Positions 21,029 through 30,382 of a stretch of 30,382 bases of DNA are shown here, piece after piece. Origin of the DNA: Pelargonium nanum (taxonomy: Eukaryota > Streptophyta > Magnoliopsida > Geraniales > Geraniaceae); NCBI GenBank assembly GCA_036897485.1, contig JAYMTF010000776.1:1-30382 (forward strand), in the 5' to 3' direction. How positions within the stretch are numbered: the stretch's first letter is position 1; every line of letters starts with the position of its first letter. Under the pieces are notes generated by a model that did no database searches, was not told the origin of the DNA, and worked only from the letters and a program-made list of their open reading frames with translations. The translations under genes and the position numbers were made by a program.

Positions 21029-24000
21029 ATGGCTGCACCGTTTTTCTCCACACCATTCCAGCCATATGTCTACCAGGTACACTCTCACTTCACAGTTGAA
21101 GCAATTTTCTTTGTCCGCTGTTTGGTTGCTGAGAAAACTGAGAAGAATTGAAGACTGTTTTGAACCTTCTGTTATTTATTTCTGTTGATGTGGTGTTTTA
21201 GACAATTGAGCTTACTAGTACCAAGACAATTGTTCGTTTCAATTTGTATATTTTGTTTTGTTATCAGTTACTTTCAATCAGTAATCAAAGGGAGTTCTAG
21301 GAGAAAACTGGTTTGCTAACTTTGTCTGAATTTGGGGTTTAGCTTCATTGTTTGAGTTTAAGCCGTGTGGTGCACTGTGCGTTCTTGAAAATCGTATAAT
21401 TTTGGTTGGTAATTGTTGCTGGGTAAATGTAGTGCCTAAATGCTATCTATGTTACTGTCAGTTCAGGTGAACTTGTAGAAACCTGCACTATATTTATTTG
21501 TATATTGTTAGTAATCTGGAAGCAACTTTCTATTCATTTCAGATGAAAATAGTTTGAGCCTCTTATGTGATGTAGAATATGTATGAGTTGGCAGATTGCA
21601 TATGCTTTGATATTTAGGATAACTTTAGTTAACAGACATTTTGATCAGAAGTTAAGACTCTTGATGATACGAGAGTGTGAAGGTAGGATATGATTCTCAA
21701 GCTTGGGGTGAAGGAGATACCAGCAAAGACGAAGAAAACAAGGAGAATTGATTTATGTACTATCAGTTTAGTTTAAGATATTTATTGGCATTTTTGTTGC
21801 TATTAGTCCCATCCTAAATGATCATTAAAACACACCTTCCATACTAAGTTTGGTACTTATTAATAGGAGGAAAAGTTAGTTGGGTTCTATATATACAATG
21901 ACCAAGCATATTTCAGCTGTGTAATTGTGTAAGTGATTTTTTTTTTGTGTGTAGAATTAAGATACACATCGGTGCAGAATGTAGAAGGCAAAATAGGTAA
22001 GAATAGCCCAACCAATGAAATTTGATCTAAATATTACTCAAAGAGTAAAAAACTGATTGGGTTCTAAACTTCTATGCAATTACTGTTCTAAGAATTATGG
22101 TCTTAATGGATATCATGTATTATTACATAATGGAAATTGAAAATGGAGATAGGGCAGATATGGAGACTTTAACCTAAACATTTAGGGTGATGTCCAGGAA
22201 TACGGAGAAAACAGCCTAAAATCTACCAACCTTTGTATCTTGTATTGAAATTTCATTGTCAGTTCTTAATTCTCATGCTGGATAGTTTACTGCAGAGTCA
22301 ACAAGATGCTGTGATACCTTTTCAAATTTTAGGTGGTGAAGCTCAGGTGGTTCAGGTTTGTAGAATAGTTACAACAATATCATACTTTTCTTATTCCCCA
22401 ATCCTGTCTCTCTGTTCCTCTAAGCTTTTCTTTGTATTGGTTATTCCATTACCAGATCATGTTGAAGCCACAAGAAAAGATCATCGCTAGGCCCGGTAAG
22501 TTCCATGGCATTCATTTGTCTATATATGGCTCAACACACTAACTTCTCGCCTTTATATTTTATGATATGGCATTTGAAACCACTCTACCTGAGTTTGGAG
22601 TTTTTTTTGAAGTAAGCACCAAAAGATACAATTATTATATTTAGCTGCCTAGGGAGTCACAGAAAACCACATTAGTTTGATCCCCCTAGCAACCTTATTG
22701 ATCCTGACGTCTATTCCAGTTGTCTTTTAGCATGTGGATCAATGGTGTTCAAGCTAATGATAGTGTATAAGATTAATCGTTATCCCCTCCTATTTTACTC
22801 TTTATTTTCAAGTTTCCGTACAGTCCTATAGCATTTATTCACCTAAATAGTGCACAAAGTGGGTTACTGGGTGTGTAACCTAAATGTTTTATCTTGAACC
22901 ACGATTCCCACTTGCAGCAGTTAGTCTTCTTCCCTCCTTTGTTTGACGGCTGAGGGTGCTTAACATGATGATCTCTCTCTTAGGTTTTAGATGTAAAGAC
23001 GTAGAGAGCTCCTTGTGATTACTTCTTTGAATCCCTGTTGTTAGTCTGCAGAATATTTTGTATATGATTATCAAAGTTTTTTACTTGGTTTTCCCTTATG
23101 AGTTTAAAACTATAGAACATGTATTTTGATTTTCAGTCTGATTCTGCATCTAACTTGTATATGAATCATTTTTAGGCTCAATGTGCTTCATGTCTGGGTC
23201 CGTTGAAATGGAAAACATCTATCTCCCTGAAAATGAAGTAGGTATGTGGCAATGGCTTTTTGGCAAGACTATCACCAGTATAGTTCTTCACAATCCCGGC
23301 CCAGTTGATGGATTTGTTGGAATTGCTGCACCTTCTCTTGCTAGAATTCTTCCGGTTTGTGCTTTAAACCATGCTGATTTTAGTAACTTAAAGTTTCTCT
23401 CTTTATGCATTCCATATTTTTATGGCATGTAACTAACTATACTCTTTGTGCTGTATACATATCTATATGGTGTTTATTTTATAGATTGATCTTGCAATAT
23501 TTGGCGGAGAGATGTTGTGCCAGGTAGAGTTGACATGTTCCTTCTAACTGTTCTCTACTCTGCTAATAAATTGTTTAGCATCCTCATGTAGTTTCCCTGG
23601 AGAACAACTTTAGAAGATTCGTAGAAGTCTTATGAAGTTGTTAATGCACTTTCTCGTATAAAATTAGCACTTATGTTTCTTTCAATCAGCTGGATTGTGA
23701 CTGTGTTGAACTGATATGTAGCCAGATGCATTCCTGTGCTCCGTCAATGATGTGAAGGTCAGTAATACAGTTGATCAGAGGGCGCGTAATGTTGTTGCTG
23801 GTCCAGAGGTGAGATAGTGTGCTCCGGTTTCGGTTTTGCTTCTTCATTGGTTTATAGCTGCCTGCCATTCCTCTTGCAAAGATTCACTGCCTTATATTTT
23901 AAATAAGTTCGGTTCTAATAAGGGGCTTTGCATTAACGATCGTTGCAGATATTTCTGAGACAGAAGCTATCTGGCCAAGGACTTGCATTTATACTTGCAG

Positions 24001-25760
24001 GTGGATCTGGTATGCATGCTCGACTTTTGATGTGAATCCTTAGATAGCATCTGGTTGTGCTCTTTAAAGGTTTTGGTCTCACCCATGTGTAAAAATGCAA
24101 TTAGAAGTTGTAATAGAACATAACTCAGCTGAGACGTCCATGTTTGCTTTGGGCTTGTTTCTTTATCCATTTCCTCGATTATTCTTTCCCCAATGCATGA
24201 CCACTTTCTCCAAACCGTGCTTCTCTTCCCTCCTTTTGTCCTTCGGGTTTTTTCTCTTGTTGATTTAACCAAAGTGTTATCGTACTTGTCAGGCTAACCC
24301 TGCTTCATTTTTTTGTATCATTTGCTAGTTGTACAGAAATGTCTCGAGGTTGGAGAGGAACTTACAGTTGATGTGTCGTGCATTGCTGCCCTGACAACCA
24401 CAGTTAATGTCCAAATAAAATACAATGGCCCCATGAGAAAGGCGGTATTTGGGGTATGTGGCTTCTGTTTCTATCATTTTGAGGACCTGTTTGTTGCCCA
24501 TTTTGTTGATTGGAAGCACCGCTTTAGTATATTCTGCTTCTTATCTAGGGTAACTTACGTAGCATTTGAATTATAATTTTTGTTAAGGAATGGAAATCAA
24601 GAATGGGAATGAGATTCTTATTCTTCATTTCCATTCCGATTCTTATTTTTTATAATCCAAACGCATGTAATATGTTGAACTGGTTAACTTCAGCGTCTTA
24701 TACATTTAACTCTGCCACTGATGACAAAAAATCCTGCACTTAAAAAGATAGGGCCAAAGGAAATAAGCAATGTATTGCAGCTTTATAGCTACGCACAATT
24801 CCAAACTTTTAACCCACATCTTAGATACCACTGATCACATAGCTCTACGCCTCTACTTGGCTTTTTAATTTATTTAAAAATAAATTTAGGAACAGAAAAA
24901 AGAATCTCAGCCAAAATTTTACGGACTGAGACTCAACTATGCCAATAAAAAGATGTTACCTCATGAATTAACATTCATACCCATCTCAATGATTCTGTGG
25001 GCGCGGAGCTCCCTCTCGAATCCATTTTCTTTGCGTCTTGGATGAGACTCACTGCTCTCATTTCAGAAACAATAATTAGAGTTTACTGTAAACTGCAGGG
25101 TGAAAATCTAGTAACAGCTACACTAACAGGACCCGGCATTGTCTTCATCCAGAGTTTGCCCTTCCACCGACTTTCTCAGCGTATAGCTAGGTAATGTATT
25201 CAAGTTGCTTGAACATTGAGTTCATTACACTTTTAGCTCATGTTTGGATTATATTTTTTATTCAAGAATGGGAATCAAGTATTAGAATGAGAATGAGATT
25301 CTTCTTGTTCATGTTTAAATTAATACTTTTTGCTCATCAGAATGGCTCCACAATAAGAATAAGAATCTCATTCCCATTCCAAACTTTTAGGTAGCGTTTT
25401 GGATTTGAATTTTTGTTCAGGAATCAGAATCAAGAATCAAAATGGAAATGAGATTTTCGTTGTTCATATTTGGAGTAAGGATCTTTGGTCTTCGAAATGG
25501 CTCTGGAATAGGAATCTTATTTCCATTCTTGATTCTCGTTCCAATTTTTTTTTAATCCAAACGCTACCTTAGCTTCTTCGTATTTGTCTTCCTTTGCGTT
25601 TTGTTGCTCGCAAAGTGAAAACCCATTTTGGTTTTTGATTTGCAGGTCAGTTACATCCCCAAACATGAGGGAAAACCCCAAGTTCTTCATTCAGATAGCC
25701 ATTTTCTTTTTCTTGGCATATGTTGTCATTGTATCTTCATTAATCTTGACTGATGTATGA
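21029..25760 (+). CDS. AIM24-family protein (DUF124), 10 exons
   Basis: Exons are 21029-21076, 22296-22355, 22456-22495, 23176-23354, 23485-23523, 23722-23808, 23949-24009, 24329-24453, 25099-25190 and 25646-25760. All are GT-AG and frame-consistent, giving 281 aa. The family is named after yeast Aim24, a mitochondrial inner-membrane protein needed for MICOS integrity; its beta-rich fold resembles the TRAP protein. Visible blocks are IPFQILGGEAQVVQ, a Gly/Ile-rich core (NPGPVDGFVGIAAPS), IFLRQKLSGQGLAFI, a GPGIVFIQSLPF motif near residue 230, and a C-terminal hydrophobic helix (about 258-278, FFIQIAIFFFLAYVVIVSSL) suggesting a tail anchor. No obvious mitochondrial targeting peptide is visible in MAAPFFSTPFQPYVYQ, so its compartment is uncertain. 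The chosen ATG has a good context (GCCATGG). The 1.2-kb first intron is the longest; introns 8 and 9 carry MITEs. Confidence 0.88.
24558..24667. mobile_element. Degraded Tourist-like MITE in AIM24 intron 8
   Basis: A TTA at 24555-24557 precedes CGTAGCATTTGAATTATAA. The far end reads ATAATCCAAACGCATG followed by TAA. The interior (GGAATGGAAATCAAGAATGG, then matching reverse-complement ATTTCCATTCCGATTC) folds back on itself. It is clearly related to the better-preserved copy at 25390-25568. Confidence 0.6.
25236..25386. mobile_element. Second degraded MITE of the same family in AIM24 intron 9
   Basis: It starts after TTA (25233-25235) with GCTCATGTTTGGATTATATT and carries the family interior (GAATGGGAATCAAG, GAATGAGATTCTT). 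It ends in AATCTCATTCCCATTCCAAAC just before the TTA that opens the next copy. The termini are imperfect, so the right boundary is approximate. Confidence 0.55.
25390..25568. mobile_element. Tourist-like (PIF/Harbinger) MITE in AIM24 intron 9
   Basis: This 179-bp element has terminal inverted repeats GGTAGCGTTTTGGATT at the left and AATCCAAACGCTACC at the right, which match apart from one extra T. It is flanked by TTA at 25387-25389 and 25569-25571. A 3-bp TTA/TAA target duplication and G-rich termini with a GTTTGG core fit the PIF/Harbinger superfamily. It has no coding capacity. Confidence 0.8.
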
Positions 25761-25771
25761 ATTATAGTTTT

Positions 25772-26440
25772 TTTTTTTTCTTGATAGAGAAGGTTCTGTT
25801 TAATAAACCAGTATTTCCCTCAAACAGAGAAAAAAAGAAGTTAAATTAATTGTTAGTTTGATTTTAAGATCTACAGAATCAAAGGATATTGGACTGGTTT
25901 ATATCTTACTGGCTCATGTATTGTTTTTTAAATCCAAATGGAGGTTCTGATATATCAACGCGATTATTAAATGTGTCGTGTTTGTGTTACTCGTACAAAA
26001 ATATTTTATCAATAGCACAAAACGTTTACACAAGTTGCTAGTTCTACTTAATTTGCTAGTACAATTCTTGTGCTTGCCGGGTCATGCACGAAATGAATAA
26101 CTTATAATGTGTTTTAGTCAAAACTCGAGTGAGCCAAACAAGTCTTTTTATTTTATTCATGTTACGTCGTGTAAATATGACAATTCAGGTTGTAAGATTT
26201 AACCCAAGTCCGACCCCAAAATAGAGTGCGAGTTCGTTACTCTTTCGGGTTGATGGTCTTTATATATAAAATGTATGGGTTTGTGTGATTTTGTCCGACC
26301 CACTTACTATTTATCAAGAAACCCATGGCTTGGACCTTAGTAATTAGTGACCCAAATGCATTGTTTTACAAATATCTAACATATATGCAAATTCCATTTT
26401 AAACCGTCAACTCTACTGGTTGTCAAATACAAATCGTTAG
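25772..26440. other. Intergenic with degraded repeat
   Basis: This follows the AIM24 3' UTR. From about 25960 to 26340 it contains GTGTCGTGTTTGTG, ACGTCGTGTAAATATGAC, CGGGTTGATGG and CCGACCCAC blocks. These are related in style to the remnants at 5750-6090 and 19420-19790. No gene is seen. Confidence 0.4.
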
Positions 26441-26450
26441 CTCAAGCGAG

Positions 26451-26745
26451 ATGTCACGTCCCGTAAGAATGAGTTTTCCTCATGCGCCTAAAGGGCGGTA
26501 TTCGCCATGCGACATGTTTCCATACTTGCGAGACAGATGCTGATCAATGTGTTAATGGTGCATGTATAACATCTTTTGGCAGAATATGTGCTTTATATAG
26601 CTTGACACTTATAAAAAATGCTGGCCCCTCTCTCTGAATGCGAGAGTTTGGAGCGCCGCACATGACCGATTCTTTCGGTCCGTGACAGAAAGCCCATGAC
26701 TCAACTAGTTTATATTTAGCCCATCGGAGACATGCCAATAATACA
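26451..26745. repeat. LTR-like or other repeat remnant upstream of the PQT3-like gene
   Basis: The sequence TGTCACGTCCCG at 26451 resembles the TGTCACATCCCG start common to LTRs of some plant retrotransposons. The following 290 bases have a higher GC content than their flanks and no plausible gene. I could not find a matching CA end or a target-site duplication, so this is a weak call. Confidence 0.25.
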
Positions 26746-26885
26746 AGACGACGCGTCGTTTAACAGCTATGCAAAACTAACTGGGTCGGACTCGGAGGTA
26801 GGAGGGACCCACTAATCTATTTTAGTAATAATTAAAACAAAACGCTGTTAGGATTTTGGAGGACGACCCTATAGTTTAAGGACCC

Positions 26886-27552
26886 TATAAATAGAACCTT
26901 CCTGTTCCTTATAATCGTAATCTTCAGAGAAATCAATCAAAGCCCGACCCTCTTGGCTTTCAGCTTCGTCCCAGCTTTGAAACCCTAACCCCACCACCAC
27001 GACAATCGAATCAATCCTCCACCACCACCATCTTCATCTCCTCTCGTCACGGCTTCAATTTTTGCTAATTCCTCTCTGAAATACCATCCGCATCATCGAT
27101 TCCTCTCCGACGGCGTCTTTTGGTGCGTTCCTGAAAAAACTCTCCCGAATTGGGGATTTTTGTATCTGGAGGCTCGATCGAAGAGGTTGCTGCTGAAATC
27201 TGATCGCGATTCGCTCAATCGGTGGCTGTCCAGATCGGCGTGTGAAGATTAGGGCTCCGAAGATGACATTGTATCAATTTTGACGGTTGGAGGCTTGGAC
27301 TTGATCGGCGATTGGAGCTCGTTGAAGATATTTTTGTTGCTGAAGAAGATTTGCTGGAAGAGCTCTTGTTTCCGATCGGTTTGATCTCTCTTGAGTATCT
27401 GAAGAAGAGAATTAGGAGGAAAAAAAGATTACTTTTTTGTACTTGTCATTTTTAGTTGAATATCAGGCCTTAATATTTTTATTTGAAGGCCTTTGATTAT
27501 TCTATATTTTTGTTATTTTTATTTTCTGAAAAAAAATTGAAGAGAAAAAAGC
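26886..27552 (+). promoter_or_regulatory. TATA box and long 5' leader of the PQT3-like gene
   Basis: A canonical TATAAATA is at 26886-26893. The leader that follows begins near 26920 and is pyrimidine/CpG-rich, then T-rich from about 27430, which suggests that a 5'-UTR intron may be present. A six-codon upstream frame (ATG 27263, stop ending 27283) lies in it. A 12-bp palindrome, ACGACGCGTCGT, lies 130 bases upstream of the TATA box at 26748-26759. Confidence 0.55.
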
Positions 27553-30382
27553 ATGGCTGTATATTACAAGTTTAAGAGTGCAAGAGATTATGATTCAATA
27601 TCCATGGACGGTCCATTCATTTCAGTAGGAACTTTGAAAGAAAAAATATTTGAATCAAAGCATTTGGGGAAGGGTACGGATTTTGACCTTCTGGTCACCA
27701 ATGCCCAGACTAATGAAGGTTGGTTTTGCTTTCAAAAACTAATTGATTGGTCATTTAAATTACTATTTTTTTAACAAATTATGGGTTATAGCATAGTCTC
27801 CGAGAGAGGAGAGAAGCTTGTTCCTTTAAACTTATAAGTAATTTTAAGCCTTGAAATGGGGTTTTGCTGCTGTTGGGTTCATGCTTCACTATCTACAACC
27901 ATCAATATTGTATAGTCTAGCTTGTTTTTCCCGGAAAAATCATGTTTAATTGAACTTTAAAAAACTAACAACAATGTTATGTAGATGTTATGGTTATGCC
28001 GGTTCTCTCTTGATGGGGGAATATCTGGGGTTCTTTGTACTTTTAGTGTTTATGCTTGTTTATCGTACCTGGTACTTATATATTTGCAGTGTTTTATAGA
28101 CGTTTTGTCATCTGTTTTGGAATTTCAGAGTATCTTGATGAGGGAATGTTAATTCCAAAAAACACGTCTGTCTTAATTCGCCGGGTTCCTGGACGACCAC
28201 GCATGAACATTGTTGCAGAGCAAGAGTACTGTCTCAAACCTTTTAATTCCTGACCACATAGTTGAATTTGTTTCAATAGTTTAAATTAATATATTGTGAG
28301 TTGTGTTAGAAGCATTAACTTTTGCAGTGTCTACGGGACTGGTAATCTTGATGTCTTTATTTACTTTGTTTGAACCATTTGGTAGAGGCTCTTGCAGCAC
28401 AAATAGATTATAGGTTGTCGTTTGTGAGACCTTGATTTGTGACAAGTTGTGAGGGTCTGGTTGAGTGTGAGCTGTGTTTTATTTTACAGGCAAAAGGTTG
28501 AAAACAGGGTGGAGGCTGCCCAGCCAGAAAAGGAAAGCTTCTCAGCAGCTGATCAATCTATGAAATATGTAAGTTTTAGACTTTAGACCTTGCAATGTCT
28601 TGGTCTGATATGGCCTTATTGTTTGGTAACTTGTTTAAGCTACATTGTGTAATTCAAGTTTTGATGTGTCTGCCTTTGACTTTGTAGCCCGACGATTCTG
28701 AGTGGGATGAGTTTGGGAATGATTTGTATCATATTCCTGACGCATTACCAGTTCAGTCAATGACCTCAAACCCTGATGTTGCACCTACCAATATAGTTGA
28801 TGAGGATAGCAAGATTAAGGCTTTAATTGATACTCCTGCTTTGGACTGGCAACGGTAAATACTTGCAGTTTTATAGGGATGATTGTTTTCTTTTCTTTTT
28901 AACGTGTTTGCTGTTTTTATTTACAATTAATACTTCACATTTTAATACTCAATCGCAGTCAAGGTGCTGATGGCTTTGGAGGCCCTGGTAGAGGTTTCGG
29001 AAGGGGTATGGCTGGGGGAATGGGGGGGCGGGGCTTTGGTAATTTTCTTTGACAACCTTTTCTTTTCTTTAGTGCTCAGTCATTATGTCTGGATTATTAT
29101 ATTGTAGTACTGCTCAGGGGATTTGTGTCGTTTTACATCTGTGTTTATGAAATGAAATGTGATATCAAGTTCACTTTTGTTAGGTTTCAGATTTCCTTGA
29201 TTTATTTACATTATTTTAAGTTCCCAAATTAATCTGTATTTATTTGAAACTTACACGTCACTTTTTGAGGTCGAGCAGGAATGGAGCGGAAAACACCTCC
29301 ACTGGGCTATATATGTCACAGGTGTAAGGTGCCTGGGCATTTTATCCAGCACTGCCCTACTAATGGCGATCCAAATTATGATGTCAAAAGAGTGAAGCCT
29401 CCTACTGGTATTCCAAAGTCGATGCTGATGGCCACCCCGGACGGATCATATGCATTACCTAGTGGTGCAGTTGCTGTTCTGAGGCCCAATGAGTAAGTTG
29501 ATTTCAATATTTTAGCTAATGTTGTCTTTGCTGTTGGTTGTTGCCTTGTTTTTGTGAATATCTATAATAACCTTTTGACGTTGTAGGGCTGCTTTTGAGA
29601 AAGAAATAGAAGGCTTACCTTCCACACGATCTGTTGGGGATCTGCCTCCCGAGCTCCATTGCCCGTTGTGCAAAGAAGTAATGAAAGATGCTGTTTTGAC
29701 GAGCAAGTGCTGCTTTAATAGCTTTTGTGACAAATGTAAGACCAATGATGGAAAATTCTTGATTTGGAATTTAGCAATAGTAAAATTCTGTGCTTCTAGG
29801 TATTATTTTTATGCAAGTGGATTAGGGCTACAAATTGACGCTTTCGTTATGGGCCAAAATTCGGTTGGTACATTTGAAACGGGCCCAAGGTGAAGCCATG
29901 ACCTATGTTGGTGTGGGCCAATCCAGGGCTGTTAGATGCCTTTTTAGGTGTTTTTATGTTTTTAGGCAGTGTTGGATTAGTTTTGGAATTTTGGAACATG
30001 TTTTATATATTTTATTTCCTAAATGGATTAGGGTGTGGGTGAACTATATATTTGTGCTCTTTTCTTTTGGAGTTCAGATTTTAATTTTTTATTATTAAGA
30101 AAGGAGAGAAACATAATTTGTTCCAATGGATCTTGTGCTTTTGTTCGATCAATTCGATTCCCCGCATTATGTTACTTAAATGACGTATTAAGTTTCACTC
30201 AGGTATCAGAGACCACATCATCTCCAAGTCAATATGTGTATGTGGGGCTACTAATGTACTTGCAGATGATCTCCTTCCAAATAAGACTCTCAGAGATACT
30301 ATCAACCGTATTTTGGAGGCTGGTAACAGTAGTGCTGAAAATGCTGGAAGTACTTATCAAGTTCCGGGTGTGTATACGCAAC
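27553..30382 (+). CDS. RBBP6/PQT3-like E3 ubiquitin ligase, 5' part (truncated by window end)
   Basis: Exons are 27553-27718, 28129-28225, 28490-28568, 28688-28854, 28959-29038, 29279-29492, 29587-29735 and 30203 to the window end. The frame is continuous for about 377 residues. Domain order is DWNN ubiquitin-like domain (residues 1-80, YYKFKSARDYDSI to IPKNTSVLIRRVPG), an acidic linker, a Gly-rich patch (about 170-197), a CCHC zinc knuckle (C209, C212, H217, C222), and a RING/U-box-like domain (C293, C296, C309/C310, C315, C318, C329, C331). This is the architecture of animal RBBP6, yeast Mpe1 (pre-mRNA cleavage/polyadenylation) and Arabidopsis PQT3, an E3 ligase affecting oxidative-stress tolerance. 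The last zinc-binding part reads ICVCG rather than the CPxC seen in many RINGs; I believe this is shared by plant homologues. The C-terminal region is outside the window, and the last visible exon may end at a GGTGTGT near 30368. Confidence 0.92.

Noticed and set aside
20626..21188. Several overlapping open frames on both strands around the AIM24 start
   Set aside because: They span the leader and the exon 1/intron 1 boundary. Only the frame from 21029 joins to the conserved downstream exons.
26544..26738. Minus-strand 64-codon frame
   Set aside because: It has no recognised domain and lies in a repeat-like segment. A protein-coding role cannot be supported.
1..30382. CRISPR arrays, bacterial-type operons, rRNA, tRNA or virus-derived genes
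   Set aside because: No regular short-repeat/spacer pattern, cloverleaf-like sequence, rRNA signature or viral coding region was recognised on either strand.

Overview
The window is nuclear DNA from a flowering plant, almost certainly a eudicot. The genes are intron-rich with GT-AG junctions, the intergenic DNA is AT-rich, and the encoded families are plant-type (an R2R3-MYB, a plant exostosin-like GT47, a PQT3/RBBP6-type ligase). MITEs and a LINE remnant are also present. A rosid, perhaps Rosaceae, is only an impression from protein resemblance and is not demonstrated. All gene models were spliced by hand by checking reading-frame continuity; none has transcript support here.

Layout: 1-2035 is a gene-free AT-rich stretch. 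2036-6778 (+) holds a housekeeping-style promoter and a four-exon gene for an SMPD4-like (neutral sphingomyelinase 3 family) membrane protein. 6779-11070 is a long stretch without genes, with a G-box/RY cluster near 8.4 kb. 11377-12154 (+) is a compact three-exon R2R3-MYB with a bHLH-interaction motif, preceded by a CT/GA hairpin. 13871-16699 (-) is a four-coding-exon GT47 exostosin-like glycosyltransferase. It has a long 5'-UTR intron reaching about 18333, and a recent in-frame duplication in its stem. 18731-20548 is repeat-rich and contains a 5'-truncated LINE fragment (a dead RNase H domain) bounded by a 12-bp target-site duplication. 21029-25760 (+) is a ten-exon AIM24-family gene whose late introns carry a cluster of related Tourist-like MITEs. 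26440-26880 is repeat-like DNA upstream of the last gene. 27553-30382 (+) is the 5' part of an RBBP6/PQT3-like E3 ubiquitin ligase (DWNN, zinc knuckle, RING), cut off by the window end.

The five protein genes look functionally independent (lipid/nuclear envelope biology, transcription, cell-wall glycosylation, mitochondrial-family membrane protein, ubiquitination/mRNA 3' processing). Nothing suggests a cluster or a joint pathway. I found no new biological system. The best leads are the GT47 stem duplication, the tandem array in its 5'-UTR intron, the adjacent MITEs in AIM24, and the dated-looking LINE insertion.
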